From the NCBI GenBank assembly GCA_009746045.1, contig RPFO01000248.1, positions 23,501-87,500 on the forward strand: 64,000 bases of DNA. The letters run 5' to 3'. Below, piece after piece: positions 54,828 to 64,000 of the stretch. Source of the stretch: Mesostigma viride. Its lineage: Eukaryota; Streptophyta; Mesostigmatophyceae; Mesostigmatales; Mesostigmataceae. Each line of letters opens with the position of its first letter. Position 1 is the first letter of the stretch. A model generated the notes under the pieces. The model did not search any database, was not told where the DNA came from, and saw only the letters and a program-made list of their open reading frames with translations. The translations under genes and the position numbers were made by a program.

Positions 54828-56500
54828 ATGAGCTGCAGTCAGCGGCCGAAACGCGATGCAGGGCCTCTCGCATCCCATCGCCCTACGTATCAGAGAGTGG
54901 AACTCGGGGATGGGTCACACCTGGAATACTGGCCAAGCCTTTTCTCCCCTGCCGACTCGGCTAGGTTTCTGTCGGATCTGGAGCATGAAGTCCAATGGGC
55001 GAGGCGGTAAGGAATCGAATTCGTTTGGCAAGGGCTTCCGGCCCACGTCATGCTAATAATGTCATTAGCATCTGTGGTCGCAGTGATGTAGTTTTTTTCG
55101 ACTTGTGCATGATGCACGAGAGCCCCCTATACCGCTTCGCATGGCAATCACAATGAAAAGTGGATGGATTGCTATGGAGTGGCCCTGCTTGCAATGCTCG
55201 GTAATTCTGGAGCCCCGCCCCTGCACAGCTAGAGCAATTCAAGGAAGGCTATTGGAAGATAGCATGCCGACAGCTTCACTTTTTCCGTAACCATCATAAC
55301 TTTGCCAACCTCCGCAGTCAATCTCAGGGTATCTCAAAGGACACAATGATGTCCCCATGATGATGTCTTCCTGGTGACGACGTCCTCGCTTGCCCCAATG
55401 TCGTATGTTTGCCATGTACCTTACCTCTCCAGCCTCCATTGACCCCGCGTGTCACTCGCCCTCTCCCTTGCCCTCTCCCTTGCCCTCTCCCTTGCCCTCT
55501 CCCTTGCCCTCTCCCTTGCCCTCTCCCTTGCCCTCTCCCTTGCCCTCTCCCTTGCCCTCTCCCTTGCCCTCTCCCTTGCCCTCTCCCGGCCTTGCCCTCT
55601 CCCTTGCCCTCTCCCTTGCCCTCTCCCTTGCCCTCTCCCTTGCCCTCTCCCGGCCTTGCCCTCTCCCTTGCCCTCTCCCTTGCCCTCTCCCTTGCCCTCT
55701 CCCTTGCCCTCTCCCTTGCCCTCTCCCTTGCCCTCTCCCTTGCCCTCTCCCGGCCTTGCCCTCTCCTGGCCTTGCCCTCTCCCTCACCCTCTCCCTTGCT
55801 CTCTCCCTTGCCCTCTCCCTTGCCCTCTTCCTTGCCCTCTCCCTTGCCCTCTCCCGGCCTTGCCCCCTCCCTTGCCCTCTCCCTTGCCCTCTCCCAGCCT
55901 TGCCCTCTCCTTTGCCCCCTCCCTTGCCCTCTCTCTTGCCCTCTCCCTTGGCCTCTCCCGGCCGTGCCCTCTCCCTTGCCCTCTCCCTTGCCCTCTCCCT
56001 TGCCTCTCCCTTGCCCTCTCCCTTGCCCTCTCCCTTGCCCTCTCCCTTGCCCTCTCCCTTGCCCTCTCCCTTGCCCTCTCCCTTGCCCTCTCCCTTGCCC
56101 TCTCCCTTGCCCTCTCCCTTGCCCTCTCCCTTGCCCTCTCCCTTGCCCTCTCCCTTGCCCTTTCCCTTGCCCTCTCCCTTGCCCTCTCCCGGCCTTGCCC
56201 TCTCCCTTGCCCTCTCCCTTGCCCTCTCGATCCCGTGCCCTGTTTCACTCGCCCTCTCCCTTGCCCTGTCGCACATACCGCCTCCCTTGCCCCTCCCCTC
56301 CTACCTCTCAGGCAGGTCAAAGTCTTTGGCAAGTTGCACTACCAGCCGCGCCTGGTGGCCATGCAAGGGGACCCTGGCATCTCGTACGAGTACAGCCAGC
56401 AGGTGGGGACACCCTGGCCATGGTCAGCAGCGTGGTGCAGCGCACGTTTATTAGGCTCGAACTTATGCACACCCACCCACCCACCCACCCACCCACCCAC

Positions 56501-56534
<34 letters not shown>

Positions 56535-59264
56535 CACCCATGCTCGCTGATGCTCTGACCAGTGCACTGCATCATTGGCTTTATTATTGTTGGAGTCAAT
56601 AGGTAAGCTGATTCCTATTCTAACTAATTGGATATCTATCACTGGTGGCATACCGATAAGGAATGCGGTATATCTATATATATAGTTATGTTAGGATTCC
56701 CCAGTGACTGCTGTTGGAGCCTGCTTGGCAGTCACAACCATCCTGCATCTGGTGGGGTGATGATGCCTATAGTTTGCAACCCCGTCCAACCCACAGGACA
56801 TCGCAGCGACTGTCCTCGGTGGGTGTTGTATATCTAATTGTCATATATCAACGATACTCCCTGTGCTACCACGCTCTGTACCAGTGTTTTTAGTAAGGGT
56901 TTTGGTCCGCGTCAGCCTGGCTGACTTGCCGCCGTTGGCGGCGCGTCGGATCGCTGACTCGTTGCCAACGGCGGCAAGTCAGCCAATGGAATCTAAAGTG
57001 AGGATTCCCAAGGTGGTTCGCTTGCTACAGGGCCTAACGATCCCTGAGATTAGGGTTGGAGCACATGTCTAGCTTTTGAGTTCTGACTTGTGAAAGCAGC
57101 GAAAAATGGGTTCCATGATACAAAGTTCAGAATAATATGACCTACTTCGACTGTTTTTCTGAACTTACTGTTACAATACTAAGTCCTACACATCCACATT
57201 GCCACAGCCGAGAACGGCACTCACGCATCACCATCTTTCCCAGAATCTGACTCGTCCGATGATGTTTCCTTCTCGGACGACCGGCCTGGGGGCTCACCAG
57301 CATTGCCGGACTGAGCCGATGCTGCTGCTGCACTGCTGGCTGCATTGCTATCATTCCCCCTTTTCCTCTTGCTGCGGTTCAGCTCGTCTGCTGCCTGGCC
57401 TATGCCAACAATGGCACGCGGACTACGCGCAGGCGCTTTGGCCATGTCGGCGGCCTGTTTCGGCATTAAAAAAGCTGCGATCCCCCCAGATTTAATTTTT
57501 CCCAGTATTCCTTCCGGCGCCATCCCTTCACCCAAAAACTTCCAACCCCCAGGTCGCTAACTTTGCTAGTTGACTATCGGACTAAACCATTAACGTTGTT
57601 AAATGTTTATAGTAGTACAATATTACTGACCCGGCCCGAAATTTCCCTACGCATCTAGTAATGGACAGAATTCTTTCTTATGCAAACAAATCTACAGCGT
57701 TAATAAACACACCTGGAATTCGATTCAAAGTAATCTACAAGGAAAATATGTTCTTGTAAATCAGGCAACCTCGCAACGCTTCATCAATCAGCTCATCAAT
57801 CATATTCCTAAAACCTTTGCCATCATCGAGACATCGACCATTGCCAGTCGTCCTGGGTTACAACTTTACGTTCGTCTAGAACTCTCGTCACTCTCGCCGC
57901 CAAGCAGGCAAAGGGCCGGCGGGTCTGGCATGGGCATGATAACGGCCTAGAATCTTGAAGCATATCAACTAACAGACCTGAACTGGTGAACTTGAATTCG
58001 TAGATATCCAGTACGAAGTTAGCATTTCAGTGGACTTCAGTACATTAGTAGGTACCCACTATATATTGACCCTGCCTGACGCATAGACTCGGTGCCCATA
58101 AGTACTGACGTGCTGCCTGAGTTTACGCGTCAGACGACTGACGTGCAGACAAAATTTATGCGTCAGTCGACTGACGCAGAGCCAAAATTTACGCGTCAGC
58201 TGTCTGACGCGCGGACGAAGAAGTCGGACGCGTCAGACACTGACGCGTCAGCGGCTGACGCATGCGTCCCGCTACTAAAAACACTGCTCCGTACGCAGGC
58301 CATCGCCAACGGCATCTACTTCGCCACCCCATGCCGCGCACTCTTTGTCACCTAAATAAAACTACTTTTTACCCTACATTAAATCACGTGGCTGCGCACG
58401 TGGGCAGCGATACAGGGATGGTCATCAACAAAGGCACAGTTGTCTCACTTGATTTTGTTTGCCGCCTCGTGACGCCTGTAGGTGATCGCGGCCGAGCCCT
58501 GGACGCCGACCGTGCTCGCCATTAAGCGCGAGGTGGAGCGCGTGACCACAGGCCACGTCTTCAACGGCTGCCTCCTCAACCGTTACAACGACGGCAGCCA
58601 CTGCATGGGCGCGCACCGCGACAACGAGCGTTCTATTTCGGGATACGTGGCCAGCGTGTCCTTTGGTGCCGAGCGAGACTTTGTCATGCGGCGCATGGCG
58701 GACAGGGAGGCAGGCAGGGAGGCGAGCGGAGCAAGGCAGAGGGCGCAAGGCAGACAGCACAATGCATTCAGTGAGGCAGACAGGGAGGCAGGGAGCAAGC
58801 CGGAGGGCAATGCTGTATTGGATGAACGCTTTGTCATGAGGTGCAAGGCAGACAATGAGGCCATGGTAGACAAAGCATCCAAAACCTCGTCAGATACAGC
58901 CATGCAGGGGGCTCCAGAAGACGGCATTGACAGCGCTGCACGCAAGGAGGCGGGCAAGGCTAAGGGCGAGACTACGCCCGAGTCTATGGACAAGGCAGCA
59001 GGCAAAGGGGCTGCAGGGGAGCAGACGAGAGTGCATAGTCGAAGAGGAGATGCGGAGGAGGAGGAGGGTGATGGTGACGGCCAGGGGGCAGCCGGCAGCA
59101 GCAAGCTGGGCCCGGCCAAGCCGTTGCGCAAGGTGCTGGCGCTGCAGAGTGGCAGCTTGCTGGTCATGACGCCACGGTTCCAGCAGAATTGGACGCATGA
59201 GCTCCCGCGGCGCGCATCGTGCAGGGACACGCGCATCAACCTGACGTTCCGCGAGTTCCTGTGA
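54828..59264 (+). CDS. ALKBH2/3-like 2OG-Fe(II) dioxygenase, three exons
   Basis: Exons 54828-55006, 56312-56402 and 58482-59264 join in frame to 350 residues. Donors are GTAAGG and GTGGGG; acceptors are CTCTCAG and CCTGTAG. Exon 1 ends [20 protein letters not shown]; exon 2 gives [19 protein letters not shown] and YEYSQQ; exon 3 gives [20 protein letters not shown]. Family hallmarks: 2-oxoglutarate-contacting NRY (~123-125), iron ligands HxD (H135, D137) and His in QNWTHELP (H329), and Arg in [12 protein letters not shown] (R341). Family members demethylate alkylated bases in DNA or RNA. A charged ~145-residue low-complexity insert (~161-307) splits the core and contains a partial duplication ([13 protein letters not shown] and [13 protein letters not shown]). 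The start ATG is the first in the frame; an upstream exon cannot be excluded. Confidence 0.85.
55456..56228. repeat. 12-bp minisatellite (CTCTCCCTTGCC)n in intron 1
   Basis: About 64 units, some with a 5-bp variation (CGGCC). Because 12 is divisible by 3 and stops are absent, several frames stay open and read Pro/Leu/Ser or Pro/Cys/Leu repeats; these are not genes. It fills more than half of the 1,305-bp intron. Confidence 0.95.
56469..56540. repeat. (CCCA)n-(GCCA)n microsatellite in intron 2
   Basis: CCCACCCACC repeats pass directly into CAGCCAGCCA repeats and back to CCCACCCA. It starts ~65 bp after exon 2. Confidence 0.93.
56919..56984. other. Perfect 21-bp inverted repeat in intron 2
   Basis: 56919-56939, starting GGCTGACTTGCCGCC, and 56964-56984, ending CGGCAAGTCAGCC, are exact inverses with a 24-bp spacer. 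It could form a stable hairpin in the pre-mRNA. Confidence 0.8.
57221..57535 (-). CDS. Hypothetical 104-residue protein inside intron 2, antisense
   Basis: Starts [20 protein letters not shown], has a KRKR basic cluster (nuclear-localisation-like) and an Ala/Ser then acidic C-terminus ([13 protein letters not shown]). No known domain. Amino-acid use looks protein-like rather than repeat-derived, but there is no independent support. It could be an antisense gene or chance. Confidence 0.25.
   Translation of the reverse strand: MGEGMAPEGILGKIKSGGIAAFLMPKQAADMAKAPARSPRAIVGIGQAADELNRSKRKRGNDSNAASSAAAASAQSGNAGEPPGRSSEKETSSDESDSGKDGDA
58108..58266. repeat. Cluster of CTGACGC/GCGTCAG palindromes
   Basis: About ten half-sites GCGTCAG or CTGACG(C/T), arranged as palindromes such as TGCGTCAGTCGACTGACGCA and TGACGCGTCA, with AAAATTTA(C/T)GCGTCAG repeated every ~46 bp. 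It lies in intron 2, ~220 bp before exon 3. Confidence 0.75.
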
Positions 59265-59295
59265 GTCCCTTGTGTGTGCGGTCACTATAGAATAG

Positions 59296-59309
59296 TTGTG
59301 TGTGTGTGT

Positions 59310-59340
<31 letters not shown>

Positions 59341-59548
59341 CGTGAGCGTGCGTGTGCGTGTGCGTGTGGGTGTGCATGTGCGTGGGCGTGGGCGTGGGCG
59401 TGGGCGTGGGCGTGGGCGTGGGCGTGGGCGTGGGCGTGGGCGTGGGCGTGGGCGTGGGCGTGGGCGTGGGCGTGGGCGTGGGCGTGGGCGTGGGCGTGGG
59501 CGTGGGCGTGGGCGTGGGCGTGGGTGTGGGCGTGGGCGTGGGCGTGGG
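59296..59548. repeat. (GT)n then (GGGCGT)n hexamer array
   Basis: Interrupted GT/GC dinucleotides to ~59380, then about 28 copies of GGGCGT. It begins ~30 bp after the dioxygenase stop, so it probably lies in the 3' UTR or just beyond. The hexamer is not a known telomere repeat. Confidence 0.95.
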
Positions 59549-60579
59549 GGGGAAGGCGCACATTGTTCTTAGTAAGGGTACTCGTTCAGAAGGTTAGTAA
59601 GGGTCGCTAGTGTGACCTGTTTCCTGGTGTGTCGAGCGAGGGCATGCGCATCAGCCTCATCTTGCATGAGCGTAGAATTCTTTTGACGTGCTGTGAGGAG
59701 CTGTGGTCTACAAGGGATACTTGCATGCTACTTTAAGGTTTATCTCTCCGATCTATGGTGTGAGCTATTGGCGAGAGTGTCACTAGTTAGGATATGCACA
59801 TCAACCTCATGTTTTGCGAGTCCTTGTGATGTGTGGGACTTCTACCAAGCGGATGCCTGTATGAGGGTTTGCATGAGCGGTGCATGGCAGATATCGTACT
59901 CATTGGCCACCAGTAAGTAGAAAGAAAGATTCAGGCGCTTTCGAGCTGGCTAACTCTTAGGAAGGCGGCACTAACATCGCACTGACCGGCACTTCCGCAT
60001 ACGGCGCTGTGTTTGATAGACCCTCATGATTTGACTTCAATAGACCATAAACAAGCTCCACAGAGCAAATTTACCATGTGTGCTACTCAGGCAAGTACAA
60101 ATATAATTGAGCAGGCATGTTTGCATCTGCCTACAGTTTCTTCGCACGCAATTATTTCTAAGCACTCATGCAATAATCAGATGGTATTTTACCCACATGT
60201 GACCTCCTTTCCAAGCGTGCCCCTGATGGTGGTGCTCTGAACTTCTTATGCATGGCTGCTTTGTACCCTTATATTTCCACAATACTGCGGCAGGTGACCC
60301 CCTTTCCAAGCGTGCCCCTGGCGGTGGTGTTCTTATGCAAGGCTGTTTTTTACCCTTTCCACAAAACTGCAGCAGGTGACCTCCTTTCCAAGCTGGGGTG
60401 AGGCTCACATCTCGCCGCCGCCTCTTTGCCGGCCATCTCGCACGCACAGGCCAGACCTTGAATAAAGACATGGGCCCTGCCAACTGCCAAGGGACGTAAG
60501 ACTGGCCAACCGGGTAGACACCGGTTCTTCCTATGGCAGGGCCCCCTCATCCGCTCGCAACCACTGGCCGACTCAGGCG
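59549..60579. other. No gene; ~110-bp direct repeats
   Basis: GTGACC(T/C)CCTTTCCAAGC recurs at ~60199, 60294 and 60378, with shared GCCCCTG(A/G)(T/C)GGTGGTG and TGCAAGGCTG-like blocks, giving two and a part ~90-110-bp units. 59560-59620 has repeats of TTAGTAAGGGT. Nothing coding was recognised. Confidence 0.55.
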
Positions 60580-61757
60580 CCCTGCATTGACGCGGCGCGA
60601 ACCGGACCTATGTGTCACAACTGCTTCAGGATGTAGGGCTTGGGGCATTATCCATACTTCGCGCCCGCATGATTGACAAGGAGAAATGGGCTACCATCTG
60701 CGACATTCATGTCCCTGAAGGGTATGACCCTGTTGTCTCCCCACGGCCCCCGCGACCCAGTGCTAGCGAGGGTAGAAGTCCTCAAGTAATGGTTATTGCC
60801 CGTGCTGTTACGTACGGCATCCCCCCGCCGTATTTACGCGTATTAAACCATTCCAATGGTCCCGCTAACAAATTCTGGCATGGCGGTGCGGACACGGAGA
60901 TTCGGCTGGCAGACATCATCTACGCAGACGACACCACCCTCTTCGAGGACACTGAGCACGTGCAGACATTGCTTGACTGCCTGGCTCTCGAGGCCCGTGC
61001 AGTGGGGCTTGAGGTCAGCAAGAAGACAGAGGCCCTGGCGGTTGGGCTCACCAACTCACCGCCGCCCCTCTATCTCCTAGACGGCTCTCGAGTCCTGTAT
61101 CGGGACCGCGTTAAGCTGCTGGGCAGCCTGCTCCCCAGCTGCGAGGTTGATGTGGACCATCGCATCTCCCTCGCCTGGCACGCTTTACGCCAGTACCGGG
61201 CCCTGTGGCGCAAGCCCCTGGGCAAGATCGAGAAACAGGACCTGTTCAAGGTCCTCGTCCTTCCTGTTCTCACGTATGGGGCCGAGACGTGGACCCTCAC
61301 CGCCGACCTGGCCCGCAAGCTGGACGGCGCGGTCACCAGCATGCTGCGTTCCATTTTCAGAGTAGGATATGCTGCTCATGTCCGCAATGAGGACCTGTAC
61401 CAGGGCATGCCCTATATCACCAGCACCATTAAGCAGCGCCGCCTGCAGCTAGTAGGGCACCTAGCTCGTACCAACCAGGTAGACACCTCACGTGGCCCCC
61501 CCGCAGGACTGCGACCAGCCCAGCCTGGCCGGCACCTCCTGACGTGGGCCGGGCCCAGTGATGTTAGACGCCGCAAGGCCCGCACCTTCAAAGAACAGCT
61601 AGTAGAGGACATGGGGGGCCTAGGCCTCTCCGTGATTTGGAAGAAGATGATGGACAAGGCCAAGTGGGCCCAGGTCATAGAGGACAACGAGCCCCCCCCG
61701 GTGGGGAAGCGCCCGCGGGTGCAATCCCGTGGGAGGCACGCTAGACAGCTCCCCTAG
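60580..61757 (+). pseudogene. LINE ORF2: C-terminal remnant fused to a 5'-truncated RT
   Basis: One 381-codon frame combines two copies. 60612-60790 (SQLLQDVGLGALSILRARMI, DKEKWATICDIHVPEGYDPV) matches the extreme ORF2 C-terminus. From ~60850 a second copy begins inside the RT palm: EIRLADIIYADDTTLFEDTE (YADD), GLEVSKKTEALAVGL, the VLVLPVLTYGAETWTLTADL thumb region, NEDLYQGMPYITSTIKQRRL, QPGRHLLTW, then DKAKWAQVIEDNEPPPVGKR before the stop. RT fingers, motif A and the endonuclease are missing. The fragment seems recent because the frame is clean. Confidence 0.75.
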
Positions 61758-62269
61758 GGCAGCGTGCGGCTGTCTAGATAGATGTTGTAGTTAGAATGCT
61801 GTTAGATAGATGTAGTATGTAGCCGATGTAGATAGACTAGACCGGTAGGACTGTTTGCACCCATCCATCCATCCATCCATCCATCGGGGTTAATGCTCCG
61901 TGACTCCCCAACGAGAGCACGAGTCTAATTAATTAATTAATTAATGGTCCCGCTATGAATTAATTAGTTAATCCCGCTATTAGTTACTTAATTAATTAAT
62001 TAATTAATTAATGGTCCCGCTGTATTTACGGCAAAACTACGGCTGGATTATGCGGCGCAGCCTGGTCGATAGCAGACACTGCACTTTCCCTAGGCAAATC
62101 CGTGTGACGCAGGGCTCTTGCCACGTGTAAGCGGCGCAGCTGCAGTGCTGCACTTGACCGACTGCCAGCCGTGCAGCACTGTAGCTTGGCGTGCACAGTA
62201 AAATAATTAATGCAACTAAGCTCACGTTGTCGAGGGGCGAGCTGAGTACTGTCATTACAGTTTGTAGTC
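61758..62269. other. LINE 3' tail and microsatellites
   Basis: The 3' UTR is rich in GATAGATGTAG motifs. (CATC)n lies at 61860-61885. TTAA-type tracts (AATTAATTAATTAATTAATG) occur at 61928-61945 and ~61988-62012, each followed by GGTCCCGCT, a motif also found at 60858. A copy of the 1262-1365 repeat is partly present inverted at 61889-61925. Confidence 0.6.
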
Positions 62270-62889
62270 ATGGCAGGCGGGAGAAAAGCAGGACCGGAGC
62301 ACAATCACGTGCTTAGGGTGGTTGAAGAAGTCACAAACCTTCACTCGATAGAGCAGGAGCCGGTGTGAGGCTTGAATGCAAGTACTGCGGTCTTTCCATG
62401 GGCACTCCGGAGAAACCCGTCGGGGCTACCCGCATACGGGCTCATTTGGCTGGTGAGGCTGGCGAAGGCATCGGCAAATGCACAAAGGTTCGGGCCGACA
62501 TGGCAGTTTTTTTTCAGGTCGTTTTAAAGAAAAGCCTGATGAGGCGAATCAGAAGAAGGATCTCGGCAAGGCAGTCGAGCTGGTGCGCCATGTTGCACGC
62601 GCAGTGGGCCATGCGAGCAGCTCATGTCCGGCTGCTTCGACCCCTCTCTTTGTTGGGCGGGTCCTTGCTGGGTCGCGGTGCTTCCAGCTCGCTCACCGGG
62701 CAGAGCTTGCTGCGGCCAGCTGGTACATCCCTGCACCCGGCTTCCATGCCAGTGCTGGCAACCGGCTCCGGCTTTGCAACATCAGAGGCTGGAGCAGCCC
62801 AGCCTGCAGGCGCAGCCAGTCTAAGGGCAAGATGCGTCAGTCCATGTATACTGGTAGAGATGAATGTCATCTTACTACTTAGTGAATAA
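62270..62889 (+). pseudogene. hAT-like BED zinc-finger fragment
   Basis: ATG at 62270 starts MAGGRKAGPEHNHVLRVVEE. After a frame change at ~62360, RLECKYCGLSMGTP...GATRIRAHLAGEAGEGIGKC follows, with C-x2-C and H plus C ligands spaced as in BED fingers of hAT transposases (DNA binding). Downstream, frames at 62365-62889 and 62478-62882 alternate without a recognisable RNase-H-like or hATC domain. The remainder of a transposase is absent, so this is an N-terminal fragment. A host BED-finger protein is an alternative. Confidence 0.5.
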
Positions 62890-64000
62890 ATTGAGTTGTA
62901 TGTTAACTATCAAATTTAGCTAATTTGCTACTGTGAAGTCATGAGAGTTCTAACTATGAAGTGAGACAACTATTCCTGGACGCGCATAGTCCATTGCAAT
63001 TTCTTATCATTCATTCTTGCATCTTGATGGCAGTTGCTTGCAAGCTGCACTTCGGCAGGGGGGGGGGGGACACGTATGAATGACGTACTAATGAGGCCAA
63101 ACGTATGATATTGACGTATGAATGGTCAGACGTATGATACTAGTTTAGTCGCGTACCGTACATAACATCACGGGTTATTGCCCCCGAGGGTAGCCGCTAC
63201 ACTACCGCCTCATCTGCCATTAAATTAGAGCACGGCTTGGATGAGGATTATATCCCCATCTGATGATCTACTGTGGGGTTGAGTGGACGTATAGGATTTT
63301 ACGTTCGATGGATAGAGATTGGTAAGCTCTTTCCAAAGGCACGAGCAAGTTACGAGACGTAAAAGTTGTGACAACTGCTAGGTAGTACTGTCGGTACCGC
63401 GCACCAATGTGGGCACATATAGGTACCGGCCGTATTAGTGTGTCTTTGATGGTCCGCAGGTATTGTCCGAGTTGCGAGCCATGACCGTTGCATTGTGGTG
63501 CGACTAGACATGCAAGATGACGAAGGCGTTTTCCTCAGTAGAAGACCTTACATACAAAGCAAGCTAGGTCGGCGTTCGGCGCGATCACGGGACTGAGAGA
63601 TGTCTACAGCAATTGCAGTGACCTTGCAACCTTATAGAGCTAGATTGATGAAAAGCTGAAAAGGAATGTAGATTGACGGGATGATGTGAGTTCATTACCC
63701 ATCGAAATTTTCAGGTCAAACAGAGGATCTAGATTGAGGACGAGACAATGGCATCGTTTAGCAGTGTTTTTTTTAGTGGCGATATGCCGCCAAATGTGGC
63801 GGTGTGGCACTTTTTTTGGCAAAATGTGGCGGTGCCACCCACTTTGACAGGGCTCCCAAGAAGCCACAATTTGGCCGTGCTGTTCTACTTTGTAGTTTCG
63901 TTTCGCCACAGGGTGGCCGTGCCTGAAGTTCACTCTAGTACAGGTTACGCCACAATTGGCAGTGTCAGCCGAACTTCCGGCCGGCGTTCCGCCACAAGCC
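62890..64000. other. No gene; short motifs
   Basis: A G-run lies at 63059-63069. ACGTATGA recurs at 63074-63135. Near the right edge (63770-64000) GCCACA/TGTGGC motifs repeat in both orientations (GTGGCG, GCCACAATTTGGC, GCCACAATTGGC), possibly the edge of an element continuing beyond the window. Confidence 0.4.

Noticed and set aside
55390..56602. Long Pro/Leu/Ser, Pro/Cys/Leu and Gly/Lys/Glu frames up to 397 codons
   Set aside because: Open in several frames on both strands because of the 12-bp minisatellite; the segment is an intron of the dioxygenase gene.
59380..59548. Hexamer array as an interstitial telomere
   Set aside because: GGGCGT is not a known telomere repeat, and the array sits beside a gene, not at an end.
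58890..59610. Long frames of His/Ala, Thr/Pro, Trp/Ala or Gly/Val repeats
   Set aside because: By-products of the (GT)n and (GGGCGT)n arrays; the real exon there is on the plus strand.

Overview
The window reads as nuclear DNA of a eukaryote with a large, transposon-rich genome. I infer a eukaryotic alga or a similar protist, because a GT-AG spliced gene sits among LINE, Ty1/copia, TTAA-specific, CACTA-like, mariner-like and hAT-like elements and long satellite and microsatellite arrays. There is no bacterial operon structure, rRNA or CRISPR array. I cannot name the species. Only one host gene is well supported: an ALKBH2/3-type 2-oxoglutarate/Fe(II) dioxygenase in three exons (54828-59264, +).

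Layout. 1-3905: two inverted arrays of a ~174-bp satellite enclose a 66-bp array, a Tudor-like reading frame and a nine-copy 109-bp array. 3906-10985: dispersed repeats, fragments of one LINE family (ORF1 at 6022-6627; ORF2 C-termini at 6628-7100 and 9369-10181) and a 2.25-kb TTAA-flanked element. 10990-17412: two LINE ORF1 copies; one is split by two TTAA elements inserted back to back. 18013-22443: two copies of a third TTAA family, one carrying a nested CACTA-like MITE. 22654-28892: a 227-bp element bounded by identical palindromes, a TA-flanked MITE, a LINE fragment with an internal inversion, and a second non-LTR element with a 15-bp target duplication.

29780-34941: a (GA)n tract, a ~170-bp hairpin, and an LTR beside an RS-rich 674-codon frame. 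34957-40888: a degenerate retroelement carrying PHD, RING and C2H2 fingers before a YMDD reverse transcriptase, ending in a 235-bp tandem array. 41783-42467: a possible spliced Cys-rich gene. 43126-51518: a copia-type element with 655/654-bp LTRs that differ at two positions, inserted into a reading frame. Its domain order appears to be gag, integrase, retropepsin-like, RT, RNase H, which is unusual. 53396-54005: two inverted mariner-like MITEs. 54828-59264: the dioxygenase gene, with a 0.77-kb minisatellite in intron 1. 60580-62889: LINE ORF2 remnants and a broken BED-finger frame.

The elements interact. The LINE family ends in (TTAA)n-type tails, and several TTAA-specific elements sit in such tails or in a TTAA inside LINE ORF1, so LINE spread appears to supply their landing sites. 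Many frames are broken by 1-2 bp indels, so either decay or uncorrected sequencing errors may be at work. No homology search was possible; family calls rest on motifs read by eye.
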